NCBI GenBank assembly: GCA_963556145.1
Contig: OY744468.1
Coordinates: 3,906,001-3,970,000, forward strand
DNA: 64,000 nt
Origin: Hygrocybe punicea
Lineage: Eukaryota > Basidiomycota > Agaricomycetes > Agaricales > Hygrophoraceae
Direction of reading: 5' to 3'
The position numbers were made by a program, and so were the translations under genes. The notes below the pieces were generated by a model. That model was given only the letters and a program-made list of their open reading frames with translations, made no database searches and was not told the origin of the DNA. Every line of letters starts with the position of its first letter. Position 1 is the stretch's first letter. Below, piece by piece: positions 31,018-41,632 of the stretch.

Positions 31018-32935
31018 CTAAGGGCCAGGGTCCAGTTTAGATGTTGACGCCTTGGGAGATGAATTCGGCCTTGTTTGGCTCGGCGTAATCGAGACTAGGA
31101 TATCGTGAGGAACGATATTGCTCCAATCTACATCCATTGATAAACCGCCTGGCTCCGCCGGGGTCGACGACTGATGGCATGACGATGCACGCGTATTGGG
31201 ACGGAATCCTAGGATATTGATAAGATCAGATGTGAAATCTATATAGAGTGTGATGTGCATACCCGGAGTTGGAGACTTCTTTGGAGGCTTCGCTGGCTGG
31301 AGCCTTTCTGCGATAATACCGGCTTGCTCCGATGCCAGATCCAACTTCCTCCTCTTTGCTGTCTCGCCGTCCTCGTGATCGCCGCTGAGAGAGTCCTGTA
31401 TGGGTTTGGGAGGTCCATCGTTGTCGTGCATGATTACATCGTCATCAGAATGCAACAACCCCTCCCATTCTGGTCCTAACAAGCCCAACTTTGCGGATTC
31501 CAGTGGCACATCATCTGACTCAGAGGAGACGGGTGGTTTAACTTCCACTGTCAATTTTTCGGATTCCGATTTCTTGGATCCACGCGACGGCGCAATTTCG
31601 ACAGCGACTGCGAGATGTCAGTGCATTATTCAGAGCAAAGTGAGTAACGTACGCATTTGAGCCTTTGATCGTTTCTTCTTTACCGGGGCTACGTCCTCCT
31701 CCATCTTGATATCGTCTATGCATGAATGAACAATATGCGTTATAAGCTTGATATTTAGAATTTAATAACTCACCGTCAGCGTCGTCATCGGGTTTGGACT
31801 TCACGGTGCGTTCTGTGATGATGAGGAGTTACCGTGTGTGATGATCACAGACAATGAAAGTACTTACTGGGCTTGGGCTTGGGCTTGGGCTTCTTTTTGT
31901 CCTTCTCGGACGAATTGTCTGCGCCACCTGAATATTCAGTACATCTATACACTGCTATGGTTAAAAATTTGTACAAACCAGCAGAGGATGTCTTCTGTTT
32001 TTTGACCGATTTTGACTTGGCTTTGCCCTTGCCCTTGCCCTGGGGAACCGGCTCTTCTGCAAATGTATTATATTATTAGCACATTCACACATGTAATTAT
32101 AGATCATACCTTCATCGTCCTCCGCCACATCGGCATTGACGAGGACACTATGTCCTTTACACCAAGCAATAACATGACCGATGATTTCGAGCTTTGTGGC
32201 GTCCGGAAGCCCACCGAACGACCAATTTGCAGAGGTTCCGCTGTGCCATGCTGGCACAGATTCGTCGTATTTCGCCCAATCTATGATGCCAGATGTCATA
32301 ATCCATTTGTCTGCCAATGCGTATATATACTCACCGAGGTCCTCTGGCATGGTCTCGGTGCTAACAGCGCCATGTTGAATCAATGCCGATGGAGAATGCT
32401 TGCCGACATAAAACTCTTTGAGGAGCCAATCGTCGAAAATCTTGCTTCGCCAGTCATGGGCAACCTCGTTGGCCCGTTTTGCGACCAAAACCTCTGCCCA
32501 AATTTCGTCCATGACGGTGTCGGTATACTTGAGGTAATCCCGAAGTAAATCGGTCCCTTCCTTATCGTTTTTGACGTAGTCCGGCGAGTAGTGGGGTGCC
32601 TTGTTGTATGCGACGGCTGCTGTCGCGTAGATGTACATATCCATTTGATAAATCAATCGACGCAGCGGTTCCTCGTATCGTTCGGGCATTTCCCGCCATA
32701 ACTCGCCTCGGGCGGTGGCATCGTGAGGGTGGGTCTTCAGTACATAGAGATTACGAGAGAAGACGGGAATGGTGCCGGATTCCTTGTTGGGTGCCGGAAT
32801 CTTCGGCAGGACCATGTACTGGATTTGGAAGATGCGATGCAGCTCCTGCAGCTTTTTGGGCGGCGCATCAGGCCAGTATTTGAAAGCCGCGGGATTGACG
32901 GCGGGAGTCGAAGTTTTGACGACTGGCAAGGACAT
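31018..32935 (-). CDS. Gene D: unknown protein, helical N-domain plus basic/acidic tail
   Basis: I do not recognise this family. Seven exons fit GT-AG boundaries and give 534 codons including the stop: 32935-32110, 32056-31979, 31927-31868, 31812-31774, 31715-31653, 31607-31311 (approximate end) and the remainder to 31018. The last intron, about 54 nt with donor GTATGC and acceptor CCTAG, is a multiple of three, so an unspliced form would also stay open. Residues 1-275 look globular and mostly helical (YWPDAPPKKLQELHRIFQIQ at the N-terminus). A Lys/Pro linker (KKKPKPKPKPK), an acidic-basic region (KKKRSKAQ) and a Ser/Asp-rich C-terminus follow, suggesting a nuclear protein. It is divergent from gene A across 890 bp holding palindromic repeats. 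Confidence 0.7.
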
Positions 32936-33284
32936 GGTAGCTGTAGTAGAATCTTTGTGGTGGGCATCTGAGGGAAAAAACGAGGGGAACGGAAAACGTT
33001 GGATGTCAGGGTCGATGCCCTAGCCTATGAAGCAACTGGCCAGGTCAGATGACCTGTCAACGACACATGTTCGGCATTGTATACATTGATCGGACATGCG
33101 GTGTACAAATAACATACAACCAAACAGATTCTGAAGTTGTGCCGTAATACATCCTTAAAATGTCGATAAGCGCTATTTGTCATGTAGCTATACAAATATA
33201 TATTGTTAACTTGTGACACGTCGAAGAGATCGAACATGCTTGATGTTAATATACATAATGGTATGGTCATTAACATAGACAATG

Positions 33285-33552
33285 GATTATCGAACGCTTG
33301 TCGAACACTCGTCGAACAGGCCGAACAGTGTTCGAAAAGTGTTCGACAAGTCAATGCTACATCAATAAATCAAGTGGAATATATATTAACGTAGCAATGA
33401 CTTGTCGAACACTTGTCGAACAGGCCGAACACTGTTTGACAAGTGTTCGACAAGCCATACGGACATTGATTAACGCATCAAGATGCATATGACTAACCGA
33501 ACACTTGCCGAACAGTGTTCGGCCTGTTCGACACGTGTTCGGCAGGTCGTTA
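33285..33552. repeat. Palindromic CGAACA/TGTTCG repeat array, left (3 units)
   Basis: Three ~50-60 bp units spaced by about 100 bp are built from CTTGTCGAACA, CAGGCCGAACA and TGTTCGACAAG. Each unit can fold on itself. Units 1 and 2 read AGGCCGAACA(G/C)TG, the reverse complement of the right-hand array core; unit 3 has the opposite orientation. They lie between the start codons of the divergent genes D and A. Confidence 0.8.
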
Positions 33553-33827
33553 CATTGTTATTCATTCTAAAGACAAATATGGGTGCACAACCAACCCCTT
33601 GCCGATCCAACCGGGGGAGCATCATTGTTGCCGTTGTCACCTGACACGAATCTGATATCATTGATAGTCAAAACGATTATCCAAACTTGATTAACTCTTC
33701 TTCTCCTTCACACTCACCATCTCACAACACATCCCGAGTTATAGAACACATACCGGTATATCACAGTACCATTCTGAACCCCGTTGAATTTACAAACTAA
33801 CATAATCTGATCTGTTAGACCTTCAAT

Positions 33828-35646
33828 ATGCCCAAATCTCGCAAGGAAGTTGGCTACGAAGTGTGCCGCCACATCTGTCCAGGACGAAACTGCCTCTCGA
33901 TGCAGACGCAAACTATCCTCTGGAAAAGGGAAGGAAGTTCCTGTCAGCACCATTGTGGATCCGCAAGCAAGCATCCAAATTGCATCGCATCCGGTACCTG
34001 TCCTCTATCCAGCTGTATTGGACGGAAGGGCGCAGAAAATTCCATAGGTGTTCGAAATGCTACTGAAGAGGAACTTGCGTTGTTGCCATCGACGGCGTCC
34101 AATACACCAGATCCCACTTCCGATGTGGAGATGGAGGATGCAGCCATGAGCACAATTACACAGTCCGTCAGGACCGATCCCGTTTTCCACATAATCTTTG
34201 TTCTTGATCCCACCACCCGTATTACAAGCAAAGCCGCTGCAACCAATGATCTTGCATTCGTCAACGTTACGATTTCACAAGACGAGTACGAAACTGTCTC
34301 GCACCTCGATGGTTATATTCACAATCTCAAGGCGCACAAGACGCGATATTTCGTTTGCATGCAGGAATGGGTTTGTATATTTTAAAAATGTATGGAGAAT
34401 TATCGCTAAAGAATACTTTCCAATTCCAGGTTTATGTTGCTATGCGAATGCACCACTGGCGGTGTGACGAGCCCAACAGTGCAATACGCCGCTTCAATGT
34501 TGAATACATGTTTTGGCCGGAGTTCGCTCATGCCATGCTCAACTCACCGGGGTCGAACATAACATGGAATAAGTTCAAATCCACCGATTGCGTATTTGGT
34601 GGTGTGGACATGGGAATGTCCTATATGTAAGCGGGTCAAACATTTTTGCCGAGTTTCCTTTCTTTTTAATTCGGTTAATTCGAATGTCATCTATAGTGGT
34701 AATCAATATGGTATAACGGTCGAAAACGTGTCGACATTCTTGGCCGGAATTGACCAGCTGTGTTGAACGATTCAGGTGTGGCCACCACCGAAACAAATGA
34801 ACACCGTGCATTCGAAATGGACGCAGATGCAAAACTTGCTCCATGTCGCATTGTCAAGGACACACACGATGCGACCACAATCAAGGCTGCTGAAGGACGG
34901 TGAACCGTTTCCACCGAACATTGTTTTGAAGCGAACGCATAGTGACACCGGTCACCATGTGTTGTTCCCGGGCGATCCAAGGCGGAATTGGGACTATATG
35001 CGCCTGAACTGTGAGGTCCCCGGTTCACGTTGGTTCGGTCAAACCTATGTTGAGCCGCTGGCCAAGATCGGAGAATGGCGAGTGTTTTTGTTAGGTGGAA
35101 GGGACATTTACACGGTCCATACGCATTACAACAAAGAGAGCAAATCATGGAGGTGGGATATTGTGACGACCTTCTATACGTTAGAGGAATTGAGGTAGGC
35201 AGATGCCCTCCGTCTCGCATTACATGTTCACGAGTTTTTGGCATTTTCCAAGATCGTTCCAAGCACAGGGAATGCTCATGAAGACCGATGTTTGCAATCC
35301 AGATCACGGCTCCATTGCAATTCGAGATCAAGCAAGACAGCAATTCTTCGGCTTCATACGAGACACCTATGAGGGGCTGTATGCCATAGAGTCGACGTTG
35401 ATTGGTGGGAAACCTTCAATGAGTGTATTCTGTCGCATGGACATTTCGCTCATTGTTGATTCAAACACCAACAATGTCAATTACTTCATGAACGAGATCG
35501 AACGGTATCACACCTGCAGCTTGTGGTCCAACATGAAGCAAGGCGCGAAATCCGCTCGGGCACCAATCGGATCTTTTGCGGACACATTTTCGGCGGTATT
35601 TTATAAATGGCTTGTAGACATTACAAATGCATACTCATATTTTTGA
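33828..35646 (+). CDS. Gene A: ATP-grasp-like protein, unknown role
   Basis: Five exons (33828-34370, 34430-34626, 34697-34727, 34776-35194, 35253-35646) give 528 codons including the stop, all with GT-AG introns of 48-70 nt. TGA at 34764 and TAG at 35196 fall inside introns. The C-terminal ~270 residues look like an ATP-grasp fold: a Lys strand-loop NIVLKRTHSDTGHH near residue 305, GQTYVEPLAKIGEWRVFLLG near 345-360, an acidic strand FCRMDISLIVD near 456, and YFMNEIE near 474, where Asp and Glu/Asn usually bind Mg-ATP. Such enzymes ligate a carboxylate to an amine or thiol. The N-terminal ~180 residues are unrecognised. The gene converges on gene B with 175 bp between stops. The fold call is by eye, so it is tentative. 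Confidence 0.65.
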
Positions 35647-35821
35647 ACTTCACTTGTACATTAGTCAACTTTAAATGTCACAAATCGGATCTCATGTCTG
35701 AGAGGCACGAAACTCTTTGATTTCAATGATAGGTACATTACAAATTCAAGGCAACATAAAGAGAATTGGCAATAGGCCACGCTGCATGGCACACTAGTTT
35801 CATGACGAGAAAGACGACAAG

Positions 35822-37843
35822 TTAATGAGAGACGCCCAATACCATCACCCACTGCACATTTAGGGAAATACTCTTCAACAAATCATCAGAGCGTTTGAAG
35901 GTATTGATCGTGTGGCCGACCACAATGCACGATTCTGCAGGAACATCGCCTGGAAAGTGGGGGAGTTTCTGAAGTATTTTGAGGGTGTCGGTAAAGTCCG
36001 TTTTAACTTTCCGGGCATCATAGATTGGGACTATGAATACAGGCATCAAAAACGAAACCAAGGACATTGTGTGAGAGAGAATAAAACTAACCAATGTCAT
36101 GGAATGACAGCGCAGTCTTTTGGTAAGATGGAGCGGGACGTTGAGTAAAAGGACTAGACTGCACGAATTTCGAAGAGGAAGCTTCTATTGAATATGAGTA
36201 AGGATTGATAACAGAGCATTGAATGTATACTCACTGCTAGGAGATGCATTCATCCCACTTGCCGCTGTCGTCGAGAAGGACAGAAAGTCCTTATATAGTT
36301 GTGCACGAAATTCCGCCTCACCAGTGACCATTCCAATGGCGCCAACATACCGCTCCCATTCTCCTGAGAGTAAAGCCCCTTGGATGACTTTGATCGGTTT
36401 CGTGTTCCCACCAACTTTTGGCTCATCAAGGAAGCATGAATCGACTAGAATGACAGAAGTGAAGATCGTTGGGATGGCACCAGCAACGGAGTGGAAGAAA
36501 CTACGCCCAAATGCTCCAGTAGAGATATTGGCGGGATCGTCACGAGAAAGATTCGAGTACTTGCCAGATCGAACAAAGGTCACTGCGGAAAACAGCAAAC
36601 TGTTATGCGATGTGAATTGTCTTTAACCATAAAGTCCTAGCTGACAGCTTACTTTTGGTTGACCTTGCGAATGTTGCTGATAACATCGCTGTACTGAGGA
36701 TTGCCATTCCCTATAGCACTAGACCAAGATACCATGGCCGCTGCCCTATTCAATATTAAGCATTGCTTAAGAAGATAAAACCGAATAGTTACTTAATGTT
36801 GACACAGTCCTTATATGTATCGACCAACTGAGGGTCTCTTGTACCAATGTCGGACTCATCCGTGTTTGGAGAGCGTATGCTAAAGCAAGGACATCAATTA
36901 AAAAAATAATAGACAGATGTAATGTACCTGGTGATTTGGTTTTGTGCATATGTCACAGCTCCATCATCGCTACTGGAAACATTGTCGTCACTGATATCAT
37001 GAAAACGGGTAGTCTTTGTGACTTTGGAGGAAATCGCCTTCATGGTTTTGATGGATGTATCAGAGTTGCTGATCATTTATTAATATATGAAGGACAAGAA
37101 TCATATGAAGTATCATACCGAAGACCATTATCTGCATTTGATTTCTTAGAACCGAATTCGAGTTTTGCGATAGGCCTACGACATGTCTAACATATGACCA
37201 ATTATTCAATTTCCAACTCACATGAATGTTTCGTCGCTGTCGTCATCCTCATCATGTAATTGATGCTGGTTTGACTTTGTCTTCTTCGATGGAGAAGAGA
37301 ATTTACTATGTAAAGCGATTAAAGAATACACAAATATAAAAGACATTATTTAGAGCTACTGACCTGTCTTCATCTTCCTCTGAAGCATGCTGCCTTTTAC
37401 CACTGAATATAAAGAATATTAGTTTGCATGAACAGTATAAATTGAACTTGCAAACCTTGCTCTATTGGTGGTCTTCCTGGACCGCCTATATTACTGAAGT
37501 AAATCACTAGTATCTGAAAATACAATTCATGAGACACACCTCATAGACGAGATGGGTTTGGCAATGCTAGCGACGCTATGAACACTAATAACGTCTTCGT
37601 CTTCGGAGTTGGCAATACTACTGGGTGGTTTAGTCATGGTGGATGAATCAGAATATTGGAATAAACACGTACACTTCATCATCGACAGGCTTGGTGGTGG
37701 TGACCTTCTTACCCTTCCTAGAAACAACAGTATGACCTTTATTCAGAACGAGCAGCAATACATGAAAATAAATATACATACGAAACGGCACTTGATCGAG
37801 CTTTGGACTGAGTCTTCACATTCACAGACTTCTTAGGGGCCAT
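35822..37843 (-). CDS. Gene B: unknown 461-residue protein in 13 small exons
   Basis: A 13-exon model closes exactly in frame (462 codons): 37843-37782, 37717-37673, 37620-37540, 37485-37456, 37402-37364, 37305-37222, 37175-37119, 37068-36928, 36879-36793, 36745-36653, 36599-36235, 36184-36092, 36030-35822. Ten of the first eleven exons end in the same phase. The first ~210 residues are low-complexity, with Lys/Arg clusters (KSKARSS, RRSRKTTNRARSGKRQH) and Asp/Glu/Ser clusters (EEDEDR, HDEDDDSDE), pointing to a nuclear or chromatin-facing tail. Residues about 240-360 form a globular block (FGRSFFHSVAGAIPTIFTSV). The C-terminal block VPIYDARKVKTDFTDTLKIL...SCIVVGHTI...SLNVQWVMVLG has the look of a compact beta-rich domain. 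I do not recognise the family. Confidence 0.7.
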
Positions 37844-38747
37844 TGCAAAGATAAGAGCTTTAGGGCGAGGAATGAATCTGTGCGAGATATCGTAGATGAA
37901 TGAAGGGTCGGATGTGGACGATACCATTGCGCTCTCATCGCTATTTAAGTACACTGAGACAGATCGAATACAATAAAGAACTCGTTTATGGAGATCACAC
38001 CGGCAGGTATGAAAACTACATCTGTTGATGGTTTGAAGGAGAACTATTCGGATCATAGCGCCATAAAAATGAAAAAAAATCAGGGACATTCCCCATGATG
38101 TAGAACCCATGATTGACCAGCTGTTACGCTCAGCATCATCCAACAACATGGATATGGATTACTGGTATGGAGAATAATCAAACACTAAGTCTAATTAGGA
38201 TTTTGGAATGTAAAACAGCTGTCACCACATGGAACTGATCATAAGATCATAACACAGCCAAATCGGAAATAGAAGTTTATGTGACATATATACTCATTTC
38301 CAAACAAATACAAACATCGGATCAACTATACTGACAGTTTCATCGGAAACAAATCATTCTGAATGGATAGGGGTTTCCTTTTAATGCTGTACAATAAGGA
38401 GGTCAAGCATTACGATAGCTGTCGATGTATATCCTGTCCTATAAAATGGAGAAAAACAATAAGAATCTATTGAGAAGATCTGCAACACAAGAATGCAAAC
38501 ACCATACAGACATCACAAGTTCATGGAGGATGAACATGATGCACTTCCATAATCTCGATGACGATCGAAAACGATTCATGATAAAACAGTCGAAAATTGC
38601 GTTTGAATTATAAATCCCACTTCCACTTTGCAAATGGACACCTATTACGATTTCAAAAGCGCATGTCAGTCCATATACCACTGAAGGCATTCATACATTC
38701 AACTCTACTTTACAGCTGAACATTTAAGTAATCTCATATCGACACGG

Positions 38748-39809
38748 ATGGACAATGATGACAGTCAACTCGCCAATGCTACAAATGTATGTTCAAATTT
38801 TACGATGTATGCTGTGTTTCTTTACATTTGCAGATTTCGAATATCAATGTAGTTCATAATGACTCACCAAATTGCTGGAAACTTACACGGCCGAGTACTG
38901 ATACCACCGAGCATGAAGAACTTGTCTTAAGCTTACAGGCGATATTGGTGGCCAAAGACCTACCACCAATCACCAGCAGGTATATTGTTCCATCACATAA
39001 ATCGTAAACAATTGATATACATATATTTTCCAGACCACCCGAACGTCGAACACCATTTCTTTGTCAGAGCATCCTTATAGCAGGTCTCAACATACCACTA
39101 TTCGAATCGTACCTTGACAACCTCCGCATCTTACATCAGAAACTGGCCCGTACTTTCCCAGAACGTGCAATGCTGGACTTCACGTCATCCACCTATATCG
39201 AATACACTGCATTATCTATTGGCACCCGATACTTCACCGATCGCCGACATGACAATGTTTCATACCATATTCCATTCGAACACAACGTCGATCCCAAAGG
39301 TATCCTGTCATCCATGAGCAATACTCGATACTTCCATGGGACGGATAATGAGGTCCTTTATTTCAAGTTAACATCAGACGGAGGCCGGCATTGGTGAGTG
39401 CTCAGCACAACAATAGTTTGACCATTGATAATGATATAGATGACAGCTTTGTACCTGCCAGTCCAACTTGCTTCAGGATTGGTGACATTGTAGAAGTCCA
39501 GATGACGGTATCGGCGGTTTCAGTCAAGAATGACAAATTTAAGATGATACTCAATCTGCGCTCATTAGCACTGGTCAACAGCGAGTTTACCGAGGTACCA
39601 GACATATCTAATAATTCAATTAATAATAACTAATGTACATCCAGAATGCGACGATAGGTCGAACGAAGGCACCTCATCCTGCTCTCAATACTATGACCAG
39701 GATTAATATCAAACGTAATGTGGGTTATGTCCAGTTGACAGACGATGGTGAAGATGTCATAGAAACCCGAAGACGTTTGACCAACCTGAGGATGAATGAA
39801 GCCGATTAA
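38748..39809 (+). CDS. Gene C: unknown 275-residue protein
   Basis: Five exons (38748-38786, 38834-38979, 39034-39393, 39477-39594, 39645-39809) with GT-AG introns give 276 codons including the stop. The start ATG was chosen because exon 1 (MDNDDSQLANATN) joins in frame to ISNINVVHNDS. The middle is mixed alpha/beta (LDNLRILHQKLARTFPE, STYIEYTALSIGTRYFTD). The C-terminal part, GDIVEVQMTVSAVSVKNDKF followed by MILNLRSLALV, alternates hydrophobic strands as in a small beta-barrel. I cannot name the family. It is divergent from gene B across 905 bp and followed by the large palindromic repeat array. Confidence 0.7.
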
Positions 39810-40149
39810 TATCTATTATAATTACGTTGTACAGTTACATGTGAACATCAATTTTATATAATATTATGTTCTGCAATACGTTCACAAGTGAAATAACAAC
39901 ACAAATAGTTTCATAAAGTGACTGGATATCTGAGTATCATTTAATCGTAAAAAGTCGTCATCATTTTCCTGTGAATATAACTATTCAAACCGATATGGTA
40001 TTTCTCATTCAATGGTCCGGCCTAACATGCATGGACATTTGCTCAGTACCTTTCAAAAACCTAGAATTAATTGATAAATGTATGTATTGTACACACATAT
40101 CATATAAAATTTATATTGTTGTGTAGTAAGAATGGGTTACTTGGATTAC
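39810..40149. other. No recognisable gene
   Basis: This is AT-rich 3' flank of gene C without coding signal. Confidence 0.4.
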
Positions 40150-41370
40150 ATATGGAAAATTTACTGAACACTTTGTTGAACAATATTGGACCCATGTAGC
40201 TACATCACAAAAACATCCGATATACTGCACTTAGATCTTGCCTTTCCACTGCCAGACATCCGATATACTGCACATACCATTGGCTGTGCAATGGCAGTAC
40301 CCCTGATTAAAACCGAGACACTTGTCGAACACTTTGTTGAACACTGTTGAACGGTTTTTCGGCCTGTTCAACAGGTGTTGAACAAGTGTATCATTAATAA
40401 TACAATGTGCATTGTAAATCTAGCTACACCTTATATAATGTACGTAACTTTATTTATGCAAATGTAATGCTTCAGATGAAGCCTGGAACACTTGTCGAAC
40501 AGCTTGTCGAACACTGTTCGGCCTGTTCGACAAGTGTTCGACAAGTCCATCATTAATAAACTCAATGTGCATTGTAAATATATCTACACCTCATATGATG
40601 TATATAAAGTACGTACCATTATTTATGTCATTGTAATGCTTCAAATTAAAGCTTGGACACTTGTAGAGTGGCTTGTCGAACACTGTTCGGCCTGTTCGAC
40701 AAGTGTTCGACAAGTCCATCATTAATAAACTCAATGTGCATTGTAAATATATCTACACCTCATATGATGTATATAAAGTACGTACCATTATTTATGTCAT
40801 TGTAATGCTTCAAATTAAAGCTTGGACACTTGTAGAGTGGCTTGTCAAACACTGTTCGGCCTGTTCGACAAGTGTTCAACTAGTCCATCATTAATAAACT
40901 CAATGTGCATTGTAAATATATCTACACCTCATATAATGTATATACAGTATATATACAGTATGTACCATTATTTATGTCATTGTAATGCTTCAGATTGAAG
41001 CTTGGCCACTTGTTGAACACCTGGTTGAACACTGTTCGGCCTGTTCGTCAAGTGTTCGACGTGTCCATCATTAATAAATTCAATGTGCATTTTAAATCTA
41101 GCTACACCTCATATAATGTACATACCTTTATTTATGCAATGGTAACGCTTCAGATTGAAGCTTGAACACTTGTTGAACACCTTGTTGAACACTGTTCACC
41201 GTATCTGACCAGTGTCCGATGTTCCTCCTGTAAATAATTCTAATACATATTGCACAGTATATGTATTTGTAGACACATTTGATGTATGGTTGTCAATTAC
41301 ACTGGCAGTTCCTCAGAATACAGCTGGGACACTGGTTGAACCCGTCACAGAGCAATGTTCAGCGCCTTCC
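40150..41370. repeat. Palindromic CGAACA/TGTTCG repeat array, right (about 7 units)
   Basis: Tandem units of roughly 160-180 bp (starts near 40310, 40481, 40651, 40820, 41000, 41160, with decayed units outside) each contain a foldable core. The core reads CTTGTCGAACACTGTTCGG then CCTGTTCGACAAGTGTTCG. Between cores lies a conserved AT-rich spacer with AAACTCAATGTGCATTGTAA and TTGTAATGCTTCA. Central units are nearly identical over 160 bp and outer units are diverged. The same core occurs at 33285-33552. Confidence 0.85.
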
Positions 41371-41629
41371 ACTCATGTTAATTTGTAGTATTACTTATTC
41401 CCAATTTGGAGCCTGTGATCCGGCTGCCTTATTGTACTTTCTGATTGGGACAACAACTTCTCACAGTCAGCTCCGCCCAGTCACACGGTTTCATAATTAT
41501 TCCCAGGGCTTCAAAATTGTTCCCACAGTTTCAAAAAATTGTTCCCACGGCTTGGCAAATTAGAGTGTGACCCTGAGTTTGAGAATCCACTGTATAGAAC
41601 GATTCCCTTATAGGGACTCGTAACTATAG
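41371..41629. other. Gypsy 3' flank, no intact LTR seen
   Basis: On the minus strand this follows the Gypsy stop codon. It has three short repeats of TTCCCA(C/G)(A/G)G with GCTTC/TTTCAAAA (41500-41555). I could not match it to the putative 5' LTR near 56561-57097, so the 3' LTR appears lost. Confidence 0.35.
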
Positions 41630-41632
41630 AAG

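Noticed and set aside
34764..34766. Nonsense codon in gene A
   Set aside because: It falls in a 48-nt GT-AG intron (34728-34775) that keeps the frame, and the whole model closes without it.
40150..41370. CRISPR-like array of spaced repeats
   Set aside because: Units are ~160-180 bp with conserved spacers in a eukaryotic genome. It is a minisatellite, not a repeat-spacer array.
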